Shown in pieces: positions 15,355 through 25,155 of a DNA stretch of 64,000 bases; the first letter of the stretch is position 1; every line of letters starts with the position of its first letter. Origin of the DNA: Anaerotruncus massiliensis (ex Togo et al. 2026) (GTDB lineage: Bacteria; Bacillota; Clostridia; Oscillospirales; Ruminococcaceae); assembly GCF_900199635.1 (NCBI RefSeq), contig NZ_LT962687.1, forward strand, positions 1,597,501-1,661,500, given 5' to 3'. Made by a program: the position numbers and the translations under genes. The notes beneath the pieces are model-generated. The model did not search any database, was not told the DNA's origin, and worked only from the letters and a program-made list of their open reading frames with translations.

Positions 15355-18300
15355 CTACTTGATGCCCAGTTTGCTTTCGATCTCGCTGACGTGCAGTTCA
15401 AGCAGCTTGGACACGCCCTCCTCCTGCATCGTCACGCCGTAGAGCATGTCCGCTTCCTCCATCGTGCCGCGCCGGTGGGTGATCGTGATGAACTGGGTCC
15501 TGTCGCACATCGTGCGCAGATACTGCGCGTATTTGACGACGTTCACGTCGTCGAGCGCCGCCTCGATCTCGTCGAGCAGGCAAAAGGGCGACGGCCGCAC
15601 CTTGAGGATTGCGAAATAGATGGCGATCGCCACAAACGCCTGCTCGCCGCCCGAGAGGGCCGCGAGGTTCTTGATGATCTTGCCGGGCGGCTGGACGTAG
15701 ATTTCGATGCCCGATTCGAGCACGCTGCCCGGGTCGGTGAGGGTGAGCTCCGCCCGCCCGCCGTCGAAGAGCTCGGTGAAGATCCTGGAGAAATTTTCGG
15801 CGATCCTGCCGAAATTATCCGCGAAGATCGACTGCATGTCGCTCGTGAGCTGGGTGATCAGCTTCATGAGCTCGGCGCGGGACTTCTCCGCGTCGTCCGT
15901 CTGGGTCTTGAGGAAGCGGTACCGCTCCGACACCTCTTTGTATTCCTCGATCGCGCCAACGTTGACGTTGCCGAGCGCCCGGATCTTCCCCTTGAGCTCC
16001 CCGAGTCGCCGCTGCGCCTTCCCGGCGTCCTCCACCGGCCGCGCGATCTCGGAGGCCTGCGTGCGGGTGATCTCATATTCGTCCCACAGCCGCGAGATGA
16101 TGCCGTCGTACTCCGCCTGGAGCGACGCCTTCTTCTCCTCGAGCCGCGCAAGCTCCCGCCCGGCGGTCTCCCGCCGCGCCGTGATCTCCTTTTCGTCGGC
16201 GCGCAGGGCGGTGGTCTTCGCCTCGCAGGCGTTGCGCGCCTGCGTCTTCTGCTCGATCTCCGCGCCCAGCGCGGCGGCCTGCGCCGCGTAGTCCTCCCGC
16301 CGCCGCTCGGCCTGCGCGATCTTCTCCCGGATTTCCGCGTTCTCCCGCAGATAATCCGCCCGCTGCCGCTCGAGCCCGGCGACGTGCTCCTTCTGGTGCA
16401 GCTTCTGGTCGCGCAGCTGGTCGGCCATCTGCCGCAGGCCGTCGATCTCCTTGGTGATCGAGATGATCTCCACGTCCTGCCGGGACAGGCGCGCGGACAC
16501 CTCCGACGCCTGCGCCGCGCAGGTGTCCCGCTTGGAGGCGAGCACGCCGAGCTGCTGCGCCACCTCGTCAAGCTGGCGGTTCAAATCGTCGGTCAGCTCG
16601 GCGCTCGTGACGTTCTTTTCCTTCAGTTCCTCGAGCCGTTCGGCCAGCCGGCCGTATTCCTCCGCCGCCTGCTCGCGGGAACGGACCGCCTCGTCGCGGG
16701 CGGAAGCCAGCTGCTTCTGCTCGGCGGTATAGCGGATCTTATCCTCCTGCGCGGTGGCGAGCTCCCCGTCGATCCCCGCGAGCGACGCCTGCACGGCCGC
16801 GATCTCCTCGCGCAGCGACTTGATCTGCCCGTCGAGCCCCGCCATCTCCTTTTCGCACGCCGCGGCCCTGCCCTTGAGCTCCTCGATCTCCTTCGAGCGG
16901 CTGAGGATGCCCGCGCTGCGCGCGGCCCAGCCGCCCGTCATCGAGCCGCCCGCGTTGACGACCTGCCCGTCGAGGGTGACGACGCGGAAGCGGTAGCCGC
17001 CCTTTTTCGCGGCGGTGGCCGCGCAGTCGAGGTCCCGAACGATCACGATGCGGCCCAAAAGCTGGTTGATCACGCCCCGGTAGCGCTCGTCGCACCGGAC
17101 CAGGTCGGCGGCAACGCCAACAAAGCCGTCCGTTCCGGGCAGCCAGTTTTCGTTGAGCCGATTCCCCTTGACCGTGGAGACGGGCAGGAAGGTCGCCCGG
17201 CCCGACTTGCTCGATTTGAGCATGCCGATGGCGCGCTTGGCGACCGCCTCGTCCTTGACGACGATGTTCTGCATCGCCGCGCCGAGCGCGATCTCCACCG
17301 CGAGCGCGTAGTCGTCCTCCACCGAGATGAGCCGGGAGACGGGGCCGTAAACGTCCCCGATCGCGCCCCTGCGCGCCTGCTCCATGATGTATTTGACGCT
17401 CTGTGAAAAGCCCTCCAGGCTGTTCTCCATGTCGAAGAGCAGCTTGGCCCGCTGGGTGTGGGCGCGGGCCTTGTCCTCGAGGGCGCGCCGCTGCTCGAGC
17501 AGCGCGTCGAGCTTCTGCCGGCGGCCCTCCAGCTTCATCTGGCAGCCCCTGCGGGAATTTTGCAGCGAAAGCAGGTTCTCCTCGATCCCCTCGAGCAGCT
17601 CCCCGCAGTCGGAGAGCTCCCGCCGGATCTTCGCGATATTTTCGTCCTTGACGACCGCGCCCTCCTTGAGGGATTCGAGCCGCGCGATCGTCTCGTCGAT
17701 CAGCGAGCTGCTCGACGCGGAGGAGAGCTTGACCTCGTTGATGCTCTGGGTCAGGCCGAAGCGGCGCTCCTTGAGCGCGTCGATCTTCCCGCGGCAGTCC
17801 TCCTGCACTTCTCCCAGCGTCGTCAGTTCCCGCTGGACCTCCTCATGCCTGCGGTGCAGGTCGTCAAGGCCCTGCCGGCGTTTTGCGATCTGCGCCTCAA
17901 AGGTATGTATCCTTTCGTCGAGATCGCTGTCCGACGCGTCCGACTGCTCCAGCTCGGCCCGGATGCGCTCGACCGACGCGTCGTTGTGCGCCATATCGTT
18001 GCGCAGGACGGCGATCTCCGCCCCGCTCTGCGCCGTGAGCTCCTCGATCTCCCGGACGCGCCCGCGCCGCGAGTCGATCTCGACCGCGAGCGCCTGCATC
18101 TGCGCGAAGAACGCGTTGATCTGCCCCTCGATGCCGTCGAGCTCCGCCTGGACGCCGTCGTGCTCGTCGCGGCAGAGCAGGATCTTGTCCTCCTGCTCCC
18201 GCAGCACCGCCCTGGATTTGTCGAGCGTCAGCACCCAGAGGGAGATTTCCAGCGTCTTCTTCTCCCCCGCGTATTCGAGGAACTGCGCCGCCTTTTCCGA

Positions 18301-18930
18301 CTGCGCCCGCAGCGGTTCCACACGGCTTTCGAGCTCGTCGAGGATGTCCCGCAGGCGAAGGAGGTTTTCCTCCGCGGCCTCCAGGCGGCGCTGGGCCTCG
18401 AGCTTGCGGTAGCGGTACTTGGAGATCCCCGCCGCCTCCTCGAAGATTTCGCGGCGCTGGGTGCTCTTGGCGCTGACGATCTCGGCGATCTTGCCCTGCC
18501 CGATGATCGAGTAGCCGTCCCGCCCGAGCCCCGTGTCCATGAAGAGCTCGTAGACGTCCTTGAGGCGCACCGCCGCGCCGTTCAGCCGGTATTCGCTCTC
18601 CCCCGAGCGGTAGAGCTTGCGACCGACCGTGACCACGTCGCTGTCGCAGGCGAGCGCGCGGTCGGCGTTGTCGATCGTGAGCAGCACCTGCGCGTAGCCC
18701 TGCGGTTTGCGCGCCTGCGTGCCGCCGAAAATGACGTCCTCCATCTTGCCGCCGCGCAGCGTCTTCGTCGACTGCTCCCCCAGCACCCAGCGCACCGCGT
18801 CCGCGATGTTGCTCTTGCCCGAGCCGTTCGGCCCGACGACGGCCGTGATGCCGTCGTGGAAGCTGAGCTTTGTGCGGTCGGGGAAGGATTTGAACCCCTG
18901 TATCTCCAAGCTGCGAAGACGCAATGTCAC
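15355..18930 (-). CDS. smc: Chromosome segregation ATPase SMC
   Basis: Structural-maintenance-of-chromosomes protein, 1191 residues, full length. The N-terminal Walker A is GPNGSGKSNIADAVRW and the Q-loop region GKMEDVIFGG. Two long coiled coils flank a hinge near residues 510-680 (the block GDVYGPVSRLISVEDDYALA is at its start and SMTGGW at its end). The C-terminal head carries the signature LSGGEQAFVAIAIYF and Walker B CLLDEIEAALDD. It works with ScpA/ScpB, not in this window. Its start overlaps the stop of the radical SAM gene (ATGA). Confidence 0.98.
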   Translation of the reverse strand: MTLRLRSLEIQGFKSFPDRTKLSFHDGITAVVGPNGSGKSNIADAVRWVLGEQSTKTLRGGKMEDVIFGGTQARKPQGYAQVLLTIDNADRALACDSDVVTVGRKLYRSGESEYRLNGAAVRLKDVYELFMDTGLGRDGYSIIGQGKIAEIVSAKSTQRREIFEEAAGISKYRYRKLEAQRRLEAAEENLLRLRDILDELESRVEPLRAQSEKAAQFLEYAGEKKTLEISLWVLTLDKSRAVLREQEDKILLCRDEHDGVQAELDGIEGQINAFFAQMQALAVEIDSRRGRVREIEELTAQSGAEIAVLRNDMAHNDASVERIRAELEQSDASDSDLDERIHTFEAQIAKRRQGLDDLHRRHEEVQRELTTLGEVQEDCRGKIDALKERRFGLTQSINEVKLSSASSSSLIDETIARLESLKEGAVVKDENIAKIRRELSDCGELLEGIEENLLSLQNSRRGCQMKLEGRRQKLDALLEQRRALEDKARAHTQRAKLLFDMENSLEGFSQSVKYIMEQARRGAIGDVYGPVSRLISVEDDYALAVEIALGAAMQNIVVKDEAVAKRAIGMLKSSKSGRATFLPVSTVKGNRLNENWLPGTDGFVGVAADLVRCDERYRGVINQLLGRIVIVRDLDCAATAAKKGGYRFRVVTLDGQVVNAGGSMTGGWAARSAGILSRSKEIEELKGRAAACEKEMAGLDGQIKSLREEIAAVQASLAGIDGELATAQEDKIRYTAEQKQLASARDEAVRSREQAAEEYGRLAERLEELKEKNVTSAELTDDLNRQLDEVAQQLGVLASKRDTCAAQASEVSARLSRQDVEIISITKEIDGLRQMADQLRDQKLHQKEHVAGLERQRADYLRENAEIREKIAQAERRREDYAAQAAALGAEIEQKTQARNACEAKTTALRADEKEITARRETAGRELARLEEKKASLQAEYDGIISRLWDEYEITRTQASEIARPVEDAGKAQRRLGELKGKIRALGNVNVGAIEEYKEVSERYRFLKTQTDDAEKSRAELMKLITQLTSDMQSIFADNFGRIAENFSRIFTELFDGGRAELTLTDPGSVLESGIEIYVQPPGKIIKNLAALSGGEQAFVAIAIYFAILKVRPSPFCLLDEIEAALDDVNVVKYAQYLRTMCDRTQFITITHRRGTMEEADMLYGVTMQEEGVSKLLELHVSEIESKLGIK

Positions 18931-19928
18931 ACTTCCTTTATCTCGATCGCGAGGCCTGAGAGCCCCCCGTCCGGTTCTATCTTTACATGATACCCTAATT
19001 TCCCCAGTTTTTCAACGGTGCGCGCCCCGTGCCCCGTAATTTTTGAGAGGCTCCGGGGGCCGACCCGCAGGAGGTACTCCCCCTCCGGGCGTCCGGCGAG
19101 AAGCGCCTCGGCGCGCCGGCGCATCGCCTCCCCCTCGCAGAGCTCGCGGAACGCCGGGTGGTAGGGCCCGGCCAGCCGCTCCCGCTCGAGGGAGTCCTGC
19201 GCGTGCAGGCCCATGCGGATGACGCGGACGCCCTTCCCCTCGAAGAATTCGAGCAGCCGCGCCCCGAGCGAGACGGCCTCCTCGAGCGTCTGGGGGCGGT
19301 AGGCCCCCGCGCGCCAGAGCGCCGCGAGCCCCGTCCCCTCCATCACGACCGTCGGATAGACCCGCACCGTGTCGGGAGCGCACGCGGCCAGGCGCTCCGC
19401 GGTCATGAAGTCGCGCGCCTCGTCCGAGCCGTAAAGCCCCGTCATCATCTGGAGCCCCAGCTCGAAGCCCGCATCCCGCACGAGCCCTGCGGCGCGCTCC
19501 ACGTCGGCGGCGGTGTGGCCGCGCAGGTTCTGATCGAGCACCCCGTCGTCCATGCTCTGCGCGCCGAGCTCGACCGCGGTCACCCCGTACCGCCGCAGCA
19601 GGCCGAGCGTTTCCCCGTCCACCGCGTCGGGCCGGGTGGAAATGCGGATGCCCCGGAACGCGCCGCCCACAAAGGGGGCGGCAGCCTCGAGCAGCTCGAG
19701 CATGTAGTCCCGGCCGATGGCGGTGAAGCTGCCGCCGAAAAAGGCGATCTCCGCGTCGGTGTCCGTGCCCGCGAGCGAACGGGCCGATTCGGCGCAGAGC
19801 GCCGCGACCGATTTCCCCGTCGGGGCCTCCCGCGCGCCCGAGATGCTTTTCTGGTTGCAGAAGCTGCACTGCCTCGGGCAGCCGGCGTGGGGGACGAAGA
19901 TCGCGAGGTTCGCGTGCCTCACGGGCAC
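18927..19928 (-). CDS. Elp3-like radical SAM protein without acetyltransferase domain
   Basis: Radical SAM enzyme, 333 residues. The cluster motif is CPRQCSFCNQ (CxxxCxxC) near residue 18, followed by FFGGSFTAI and ISTRPD, as in Elongator protein 3. The GNAT domain of true Elp3 is absent. Proteins of this type are commonly annotated as elongator complex protein 3 in the rnc-smc interval of Clostridia. The substrate, possibly a tRNA wobble uridine, is unproven. It overlaps rnc by 10 bases and smc by 4. Confidence 0.9.
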   Translation of the reverse strand: MPVRHANLAIFVPHAGCPRQCSFCNQKSISGAREAPTGKSVAALCAESARSLAGTDTDAEIAFFGGSFTAIGRDYMLELLEAAAPFVGGAFRGIRISTRPDAVDGETLGLLRRYGVTAVELGAQSMDDGVLDQNLRGHTAADVERAAGLVRDAGFELGLQMMTGLYGSDEARDFMTAERLAACAPDTVRVYPTVVMEGTGLAALWRAGAYRPQTLEEAVSLGARLLEFFEGKGVRVIRMGLHAQDSLERERLAGPYHPAFRELCEGEAMRRRAEALLAGRPEGEYLLRVGPRSLSKITGHGARTVEKLGKLGYHVKIEPDGGLSGLAIEIKEV

Positions 19929-20617
19929 TCGCCCATCAGCCGCAGCGCCTCGCGGGCGGCCGCCTGCTCGGCGCTCTTCTTGCTGCCGCCGCGCCCGCTG
20001 CCGATCACGTTGCTGTTGAGGTGCACCTCGACCACAAAGGACTTGTTGTGGTCGGGACCGGACTCCTCGACAAGCACGTAGGAAAGCCGCTCCTCGGGGT
20101 TCTTCTGGATGATCTCCTGGAGCATCGTCTTGTAGTCGGTGAAGGCAAACTCGTCCCGGTGCTCGAGCGTGTCCACGACGAAGCCGAGCACGAATCTGCG
20201 CGCCGGTTCGATCCCCCCGTCGAGGTAGATCGCCGCGAGCAGCGCCTCAAACGCGTCGGCCAGAATCGATGGGCGGGTGCGCCCCCCCATCATCTCCTCG
20301 CCGCGTCCGAGTTTGAGGTAGTCCCCCAGCGAAAACTGCCGCGCGAACTCGCAGAGGGATTTTTCGCACACCATCGCCGCGCGCAGCTTGGTGAGGTCCC
20401 CCTCCGCGAGGTGGAAGGTGTGGAAGAGATAGTCGGAAACGATGATCGAGAGCACCGCGTCCCCCAAAAACTCCTGCCGCTCGTTGCTCGAGAGGTTCTT
20501 CTTCATCTCGTTGGCGTAGGAGGAGTGGGTCAGCGCGATGTCGAGGTATTTGCGGTTCTGGAAGGTGTATCCGATCCGCTCCTCAAGCGGGGCCGTATCC
20601 TTTACATGTGCTTCCAT
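19919..20617 (-). CDS. rnc: Ribonuclease III
   Basis: Double-strand-specific endoribonuclease that processes rRNA precursors; 232 residues. The signature NERQEFLGDAVLSII near residue 45 holds the catalytic acidic residues. The second acidic site is in LADAFEALLAAIYLDGG. A double-stranded RNA-binding domain occupies the C-terminal 70 residues (GSGRGGSKKSAEQAAAREAL). It starts one base after plsX, without an acpP gene between them. Confidence 0.98.
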   Translation of the reverse strand: MEAHVKDTAPLEERIGYTFQNRKYLDIALTHSSYANEMKKNLSSNERQEFLGDAVLSIIVSDYLFHTFHLAEGDLTKLRAAMVCEKSLCEFARQFSLGDYLKLGRGEEMMGGRTRPSILADAFEALLAAIYLDGGIEPARRFVLGFVVDTLEHRDEFAFTDYKTMLQEIIQKNPEERLSYVLVEESGPDHNKSFVVEVHLNSNVIGSGRGGSKKSAEQAAAREALRLMGECP

Positions 20618-20618
20618 C

Positions 20619-21641
20619 TCAGCCCTCCGTCCGGTTGTCCGCAGCGTTCGCCCGGAGCTGCGCGAGCGCGTCGCTGATCTCGCCGATCACGCCCCGCTCG
20701 GTGTACTCCTTCGCCTGCCGGATCGCGTTTTTGAACGCCTTTGCGTTCGAGCTGCCGTGCGCCTTGATGACCGGCTTGGAGATGCCCATCAGCGGCGCGC
20801 CGCCGTACTCGGTGTAGTCCATCTTCTTTTTGAAGGAGAGCACGCCCTTGCTCAGAAAGACCGCGCCGATCTTGGAGGCCGCGTTTTGGAAGAGGATGCC
20901 CTTGAGCTCCTTCGAAAACCAGGAGCCCAGCCCCTCGGTCAGCTTCAGCACGACGTTGCCGACGAACCCGTCCGCGATCGCCACGTCGCATTTGGTGAAG
21001 GGCAGGTCGCGCGGCTCGACGTTGCCGACGAAGTTGACCGGCGCGTGCTGCATCATCCGGTATGCGTCGATCTGTAACTCGAGGCCCTTATTCTCCTCCG
21101 CGCCGATGTTGATGATGCCGACGCGCGGGCGCTCGATCCCCAGGACATGCTCCATGTAGGCGCTGCCCATAATGCCGAACTGCACGAGCATCTCGGGACG
21201 GCACTCGGCGTTCGCGCCCATGTCGAGCAGCATGTAGCAGCCGTCCTGCGAGGGGATGACGGTCGCGAGCGCGGCGCGCTTGATCCCCTTGATCCGCTTG
21301 ACGAAGAGGGATGCGCCCACGACGATCGCGCCCGTGCTGCCCGCCGAGACGAAGGCGTCCCCCTCGCCCGAGGCAAGCATCTTCATGCCGACCGCCATCG
21401 TGCAGTCGTCGTACGACTTGACCACCTCGGTCGGGTCGACCTCCACCGGGATGACCTTCTCCACGTCAGTGATCGAGATGCGGTCGAGCGGGATCCGGTT
21501 CTTTTGGCACACCTCGCGGATGATTTTTTCGCTTCCGCAGGCGATGATGTCGACGCCGTACTCCTTCACGGCCATGGCGCAGCCCCTGAGGACCTCGAGC
21601 GGCGCGTTGTCTCCGCCGAAGGCGTCCACGATGATTCTCAT
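20619..21641 (-). CDS. plsX: Phosphate acyltransferase PlsX
   Basis: Converts acyl-ACP to acyl-phosphate, the first step of phosphatidic-acid synthesis in most Bacillota. 340 residues. Typical blocks are the N-terminal VDAFGGDNAP, FVSAGSTGA and the C-terminal EYGGAPLMGI. It lies 2 bases downstream of trmFO and directly before rnc. In many Bacillota it is followed by fabD/fabG or acpP; none is present here. Confidence 0.97.
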   Translation of the reverse strand: MRIIVDAFGGDNAPLEVLRGCAMAVKEYGVDIIACGSEKIIREVCQKNRIPLDRISITDVEKVIPVEVDPTEVVKSYDDCTMAVGMKMLASGEGDAFVSAGSTGAIVVGASLFVKRIKGIKRAALATVIPSQDGCYMLLDMGANAECRPEMLVQFGIMGSAYMEHVLGIERPRVGIINIGAEENKGLELQIDAYRMMQHAPVNFVGNVEPRDLPFTKCDVAIADGFVGNVVLKLTEGLGSWFSKELKGILFQNAASKIGAVFLSKGVLSFKKKMDYTEYGGAPLMGISKPVIKAHGSSNAKAFKNAIRQAKEYTERGVIGEISDALAQLRANAADNRTEG

Positions 21642-21643
21642 GA

Positions 21644-22963
21644 TTATAAGACCTCCTGTTCTTCCCGCAGGACCTCCCGCAGGTGGCCGAGCCCCCGCTC
21701 GGCGATCATCTGGTAACGCTGCTGCTTGTCCCGCACCCGTTCGCCGAGCGGGGGCAGCAGCCCCATATTACAGCCCATCGGCTGGAACCCGGCGACGCTT
21801 TCATCGCTGATGTAGGCGCACAGCGCCCCCGACATCGTGTCGCGCGGCAGCTCCAGAGCGGGCAGCCCGCGCAGCCTGCGCGCAAGCTGCTTCCCTGCTA
21901 GGATTCCCGACATGGCCGACTCAATATACCCCTCCACGCCGGTAATCTGCCCTGCAAAGCAGATTCTTTCCTCGCTTCGCAGCCGAAAGGCACCGTCCAG
22001 CAGGCGGGGCGAATCGAGGAAGGTGTTGCGGTGCATCACGCCGTACCGCGCGAATTCCGCGTGTTCGAGCCCCGGGATCATCGAAAAGACCCGCTTCTGC
22101 TCCCCAAATTTGAGGTTGGTCTGGAAGCCCACAAGGTTGTAGAGGCTCCCCTCCCGGTTCTCCCGCCGCAGCTGCACGACCGCCCACGGGCGGCGCCCGG
22201 TGCGCGGGTCGCGCAGGCCGACCGGCTTGAGCGGCCCGTAGCGGATGGTGTCCGGACCGCGCCGCGCCATGATCTCGATCGGCATGCAGCCCTCGTAGAC
22301 CTTCTCCTCCGGGCGGTCGAAGCTGTGCAGCGGCGCGCCCTCGGCGCTTAACAGCGCGTCGTAGAACCGTTCGTACTCCTCCTTCGTAAAGGGGCAGTTG
22401 ATGTAGTCGTCCTCCCCGCGGCCGTAGCGCGCCGCGAAAAAGACCCGCTCCCGGTCGAGCGAATCGAAGGTGACGATCGGCGCGGCCGCGTCGTAGAAGC
22501 TCAGCGACCCGCCGCAGCGCGCCTCGATGTCGGCCGCGAGCGCGTCGGAGGTGAGCGGCCCCGTCGCCACGATCACATTCCCCTCTTCGGGGATCTTCGC
22601 CACCTCGCCGGGGACGACCTCGATCAGCGCGTGCGCGCGCACGCGCGCCGTCACGAGCGCGGAAAACGCGTCCCGGTCCACGGCAAGCGCGCCGCCCGCC
22701 GCCACGCTCGTTTCATGAGCGCAGGCGACGACCAGCGAACCCATCATGCGCATCTCTTCCTTGAGCATCCCCGCCGCCGAGCCGATGCGCTGGGCCTTGA
22801 GCGAGTTGGAGCAGACAAGCTCCGCGAAATTTTCACTGTGGTGCGCGGGGGAAAACCTTTGCGGCTTCATTTCGTGGAGCCGCACCGGGATTCCCGCGTT
22901 TGCCAGCGCCCACGCGGCCTCGCAGCCGGCGAGCCCCGCGCCGATGACCGCGACCGGCGTCAT
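21644..22963 (-). CDS. trmFO: Methylenetetrahydrofolate-tRNA-(uracil-54-C5)-methyltransferase TrmFO
   Basis: Folate- and FAD-dependent enzyme that makes ribothymidine 54 in the T loop of tRNA. 439 residues. The N-terminal dinucleotide motif VIGAGLAGCEAAWALA is followed by the family block HHSENFAELVCSNSLK. The C-terminal part has QITGVEGYIESAMSGI and FQPMGCNMGLLPPL. The start ATG overlaps the topA stop as ATGA. The topA-trmFO order is common in Bacillota. Confidence 0.97.
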   Translation of the reverse strand: MTPVAVIGAGLAGCEAAWALANAGIPVRLHEMKPQRFSPAHHSENFAELVCSNSLKAQRIGSAAGMLKEEMRMMGSLVVACAHETSVAAGGALAVDRDAFSALVTARVRAHALIEVVPGEVAKIPEEGNVIVATGPLTSDALAADIEARCGGSLSFYDAAAPIVTFDSLDRERVFFAARYGRGEDDYINCPFTKEEYERFYDALLSAEGAPLHSFDRPEEKVYEGCMPIEIMARRGPDTIRYGPLKPVGLRDPRTGRRPWAVVQLRRENREGSLYNLVGFQTNLKFGEQKRVFSMIPGLEHAEFARYGVMHRNTFLDSPRLLDGAFRLRSEERICFAGQITGVEGYIESAMSGILAGKQLARRLRGLPALELPRDTMSGALCAYISDESVAGFQPMGCNMGLLPPLGERVRDKQQRYQMIAERGLGHLREVLREEQEVL

Positions 22964-25083
22964 TCCTCGTCCGCGTCCCCGGCAGAGGACTTCCCTTTCA
23001 CCGGCCGCGCGTAGTCGCAGCCCTCCTTGAGGCAGTGGATGAGCGCGCCGCGCCCCGTCTTCTGGAAGAGGGCCGCGCCGCATTTGGGACAGGGCTCCGA
23101 GAGCGGTTTGTCCCACGTCATGAACTTGCATTCGGGGAAGTGCTCGCAGCCGTAGTAGCCCTTGCCGTTCTTCGACTTTTTGGCGAGCACCTTGCCGCCG
23201 CACACGGGGCAGAGCCCACCCGTCTCCTTGACGATCTTCTTGGTGTTGCGGCACTCGGGGAAGCCCGGGCAGGCGAGGAATTTGCCGAACCGCCCGGTCT
23301 TGATGACCATCTTGCGCCCGCACAGCTCGCAGACCACGTCGGTCTCCTCGTCGGGGACCTTGACGCGGGTGCCCTCCATATTCTTTTCCGCCGTTTCAAG
23401 CGTCGTTATGAAATCCCCATAGAAGCCGTCGAGCACCTGGGTATAGCTCTCCTTGCCCTCCTCGACCTCGTCGAGGCTCTTCTCCATGTTGGCGGTGAAG
23501 TCGATGTCGACAATCTTGGAGAACTGCTCCTCCATCAGCTTGGTCGTCACCTCGCCCAGCGCGGTCGGCTTGAGGGCCTTGCCCTCCCGCTCGACGTAGC
23601 CGCGCGCCAGGATCGTCGTGATCGTCGGCGCGTAGGTGCTCGGGCGGCCGATGCCGTTTTCCTCGAGCGTCTTGATGAGGGATGCCTCGGTGTAGCGCGC
23701 GGGCGGCTGGGTGAAGTGCTGGTTGGGGGTGAGCTGCTTGAGGGCGAGGGCGCCGCCCGTCTCAAGCGGCGGGAGCGCCGCGGAATTCTCCTCGTCGGAG
23801 TCCTTGGCCTCCTCGTAAAGCACTGTAAAGCCGTCAAACTTTACCGTGAAGCCGGACGCCTTGAACAGGCAGTTCGCGGCGTTGATGTCGACCGCCACGG
23901 TGTCGAGCAGGGCGTTGGCCATCTGGCTGGCGATAAACCGCTCCCAGATGAGCTTGTAGAGCTTATACTGCTCGGCGCTGAGGTCCTTCTTGACCTTTTC
24001 GGGCGTGAGGGTCGGATCGGACGGGCGGATCGCCTCGTGCGCGTCCTGCGCGTTCTTCTTGGATTTGAAGACGCGGCGGGTCCCCGGCAGGTACTCCTTG
24101 CCGTAGGTCTCGGTGATGTAGGCCTTGGCGATGTCGGCGGCCTCGTCGGAGATGCGCAGGCTGTCGGTACGCATGTAGGTGATGAGGCCGGTCGCGCCGA
24201 TCCCCTCGATCTCGATGCCCTCATAGAGCTCCTGTGCGATCTTCATCGTGCGGCGGGACTGGTAGCCGAGCCGCCGGGAGGCCTCCTGCTGGAGGGTCGA
24301 GGTGATGAAGGGCGGCGCGGGGGATTTTTTGCGGACCCCCTTCTTGACGTTGCCGACGGTGTAGTCCGCCCCGTCGAGGGATTCGATGATCTTTTTCGCG
24401 CTCTCCTCGTCCGGAATGCCGGCGAGCTCGAGCTTTTTGCCGTCGATCGAATAGAGCTTGGCCGGGAAGGGCTTTTTCGCATAGCCCTTGGCGGCGAGCA
24501 GCGCGTCGATGGACCAGTATTCCTGCTGCTTGAAGGCGCGGATCTCCTCCTCGCGGTCGAGGATGATCCGCACCGCGACCGACTGCACCCGCCCGGCCGA
24601 CAGCCCCTTGCGCACCTTGCGCCAGAGGAAGGGGCTGATCTTGTAGCCGACGATGCGGTCGAGGATGCGGCGCGCCTGCTGCGCGTCCACGAGCTTTTCG
24701 TCGATTGTGCGCGGGTGCTCCATGCCGTAATGCACGCCGCTCTTGGTAATCTCGTTGAAGGTGACGCGGTTCTGCTCCTTCATGTCGACGCCGAGCATCT
24801 GCGCCAGGTGCCAGGAGATCGCCTCCCCCTCGCGGTCCGGGTCGGTCGCGAGATAGATGGCGTCGCTCTTCTTGGCGGCCTTTTTAAGGTCCTTGATAAG
24901 GTCCTCCTTACCCTTGATGTCGACGTACTGCGGCGCGAAGCCGTTGTCCACGTCGACCCCCAGCTTGCTCTTGGGCAGATCGCGGACATGTCCCATCGAC
25001 GCGACCACCTCAAACCCCTTCCCGAGGTATTTTTTTATCGTTTTCGCCTTTGCGGGCGACTCCACGATGACAAGATTGGACAA
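22960..25083 (-). CDS. topA: DNA topoisomerase I
   Basis: Relaxes negative supercoils by single-strand passage; 707 residues. The Toprim domain starts at VIVESPAKAKTIKKYL and contains TDPDREGEAISWHLA. The active-site tyrosine is in GLITYMRTDSLRIS. Three C-terminal zinc-ribbon modules are visible (CELCG, CPVCGG, CPKCGA, each with a downstream cysteine pair). I chose a TTG start at 25083: the conserved N-terminus begins exactly there, with GGAAAGG upstream. A GTG at 25137 would add 18 residues with no family support. Confidence 0.97.
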   Translation of the reverse strand: MSNLVIVESPAKAKTIKKYLGKGFEVVASMGHVRDLPKSKLGVDVDNGFAPQYVDIKGKEDLIKDLKKAAKKSDAIYLATDPDREGEAISWHLAQMLGVDMKEQNRVTFNEITKSGVHYGMEHPRTIDEKLVDAQQARRILDRIVGYKISPFLWRKVRKGLSAGRVQSVAVRIILDREEEIRAFKQQEYWSIDALLAAKGYAKKPFPAKLYSIDGKKLELAGIPDEESAKKIIESLDGADYTVGNVKKGVRKKSPAPPFITSTLQQEASRRLGYQSRRTMKIAQELYEGIEIEGIGATGLITYMRTDSLRISDEAADIAKAYITETYGKEYLPGTRRVFKSKKNAQDAHEAIRPSDPTLTPEKVKKDLSAEQYKLYKLIWERFIASQMANALLDTVAVDINAANCLFKASGFTVKFDGFTVLYEEAKDSDEENSAALPPLETGGALALKQLTPNQHFTQPPARYTEASLIKTLEENGIGRPSTYAPTITTILARGYVEREGKALKPTALGEVTTKLMEEQFSKIVDIDFTANMEKSLDEVEEGKESYTQVLDGFYGDFITTLETAEKNMEGTRVKVPDEETDVVCELCGRKMVIKTGRFGKFLACPGFPECRNTKKIVKETGGLCPVCGGKVLAKKSKNGKGYYGCEHFPECKFMTWDKPLSEPCPKCGAALFQKTGRGALIHCLKEGCDYARPVKGKSSAGDADEE

Positions 25084-25155
25084 CTTGTAACCATTCCTTT
25101 CCCGGGGAAGCTCCCCTCTATCAATAAACGCGCTCACGCGCAGTCAATTCCAGTT

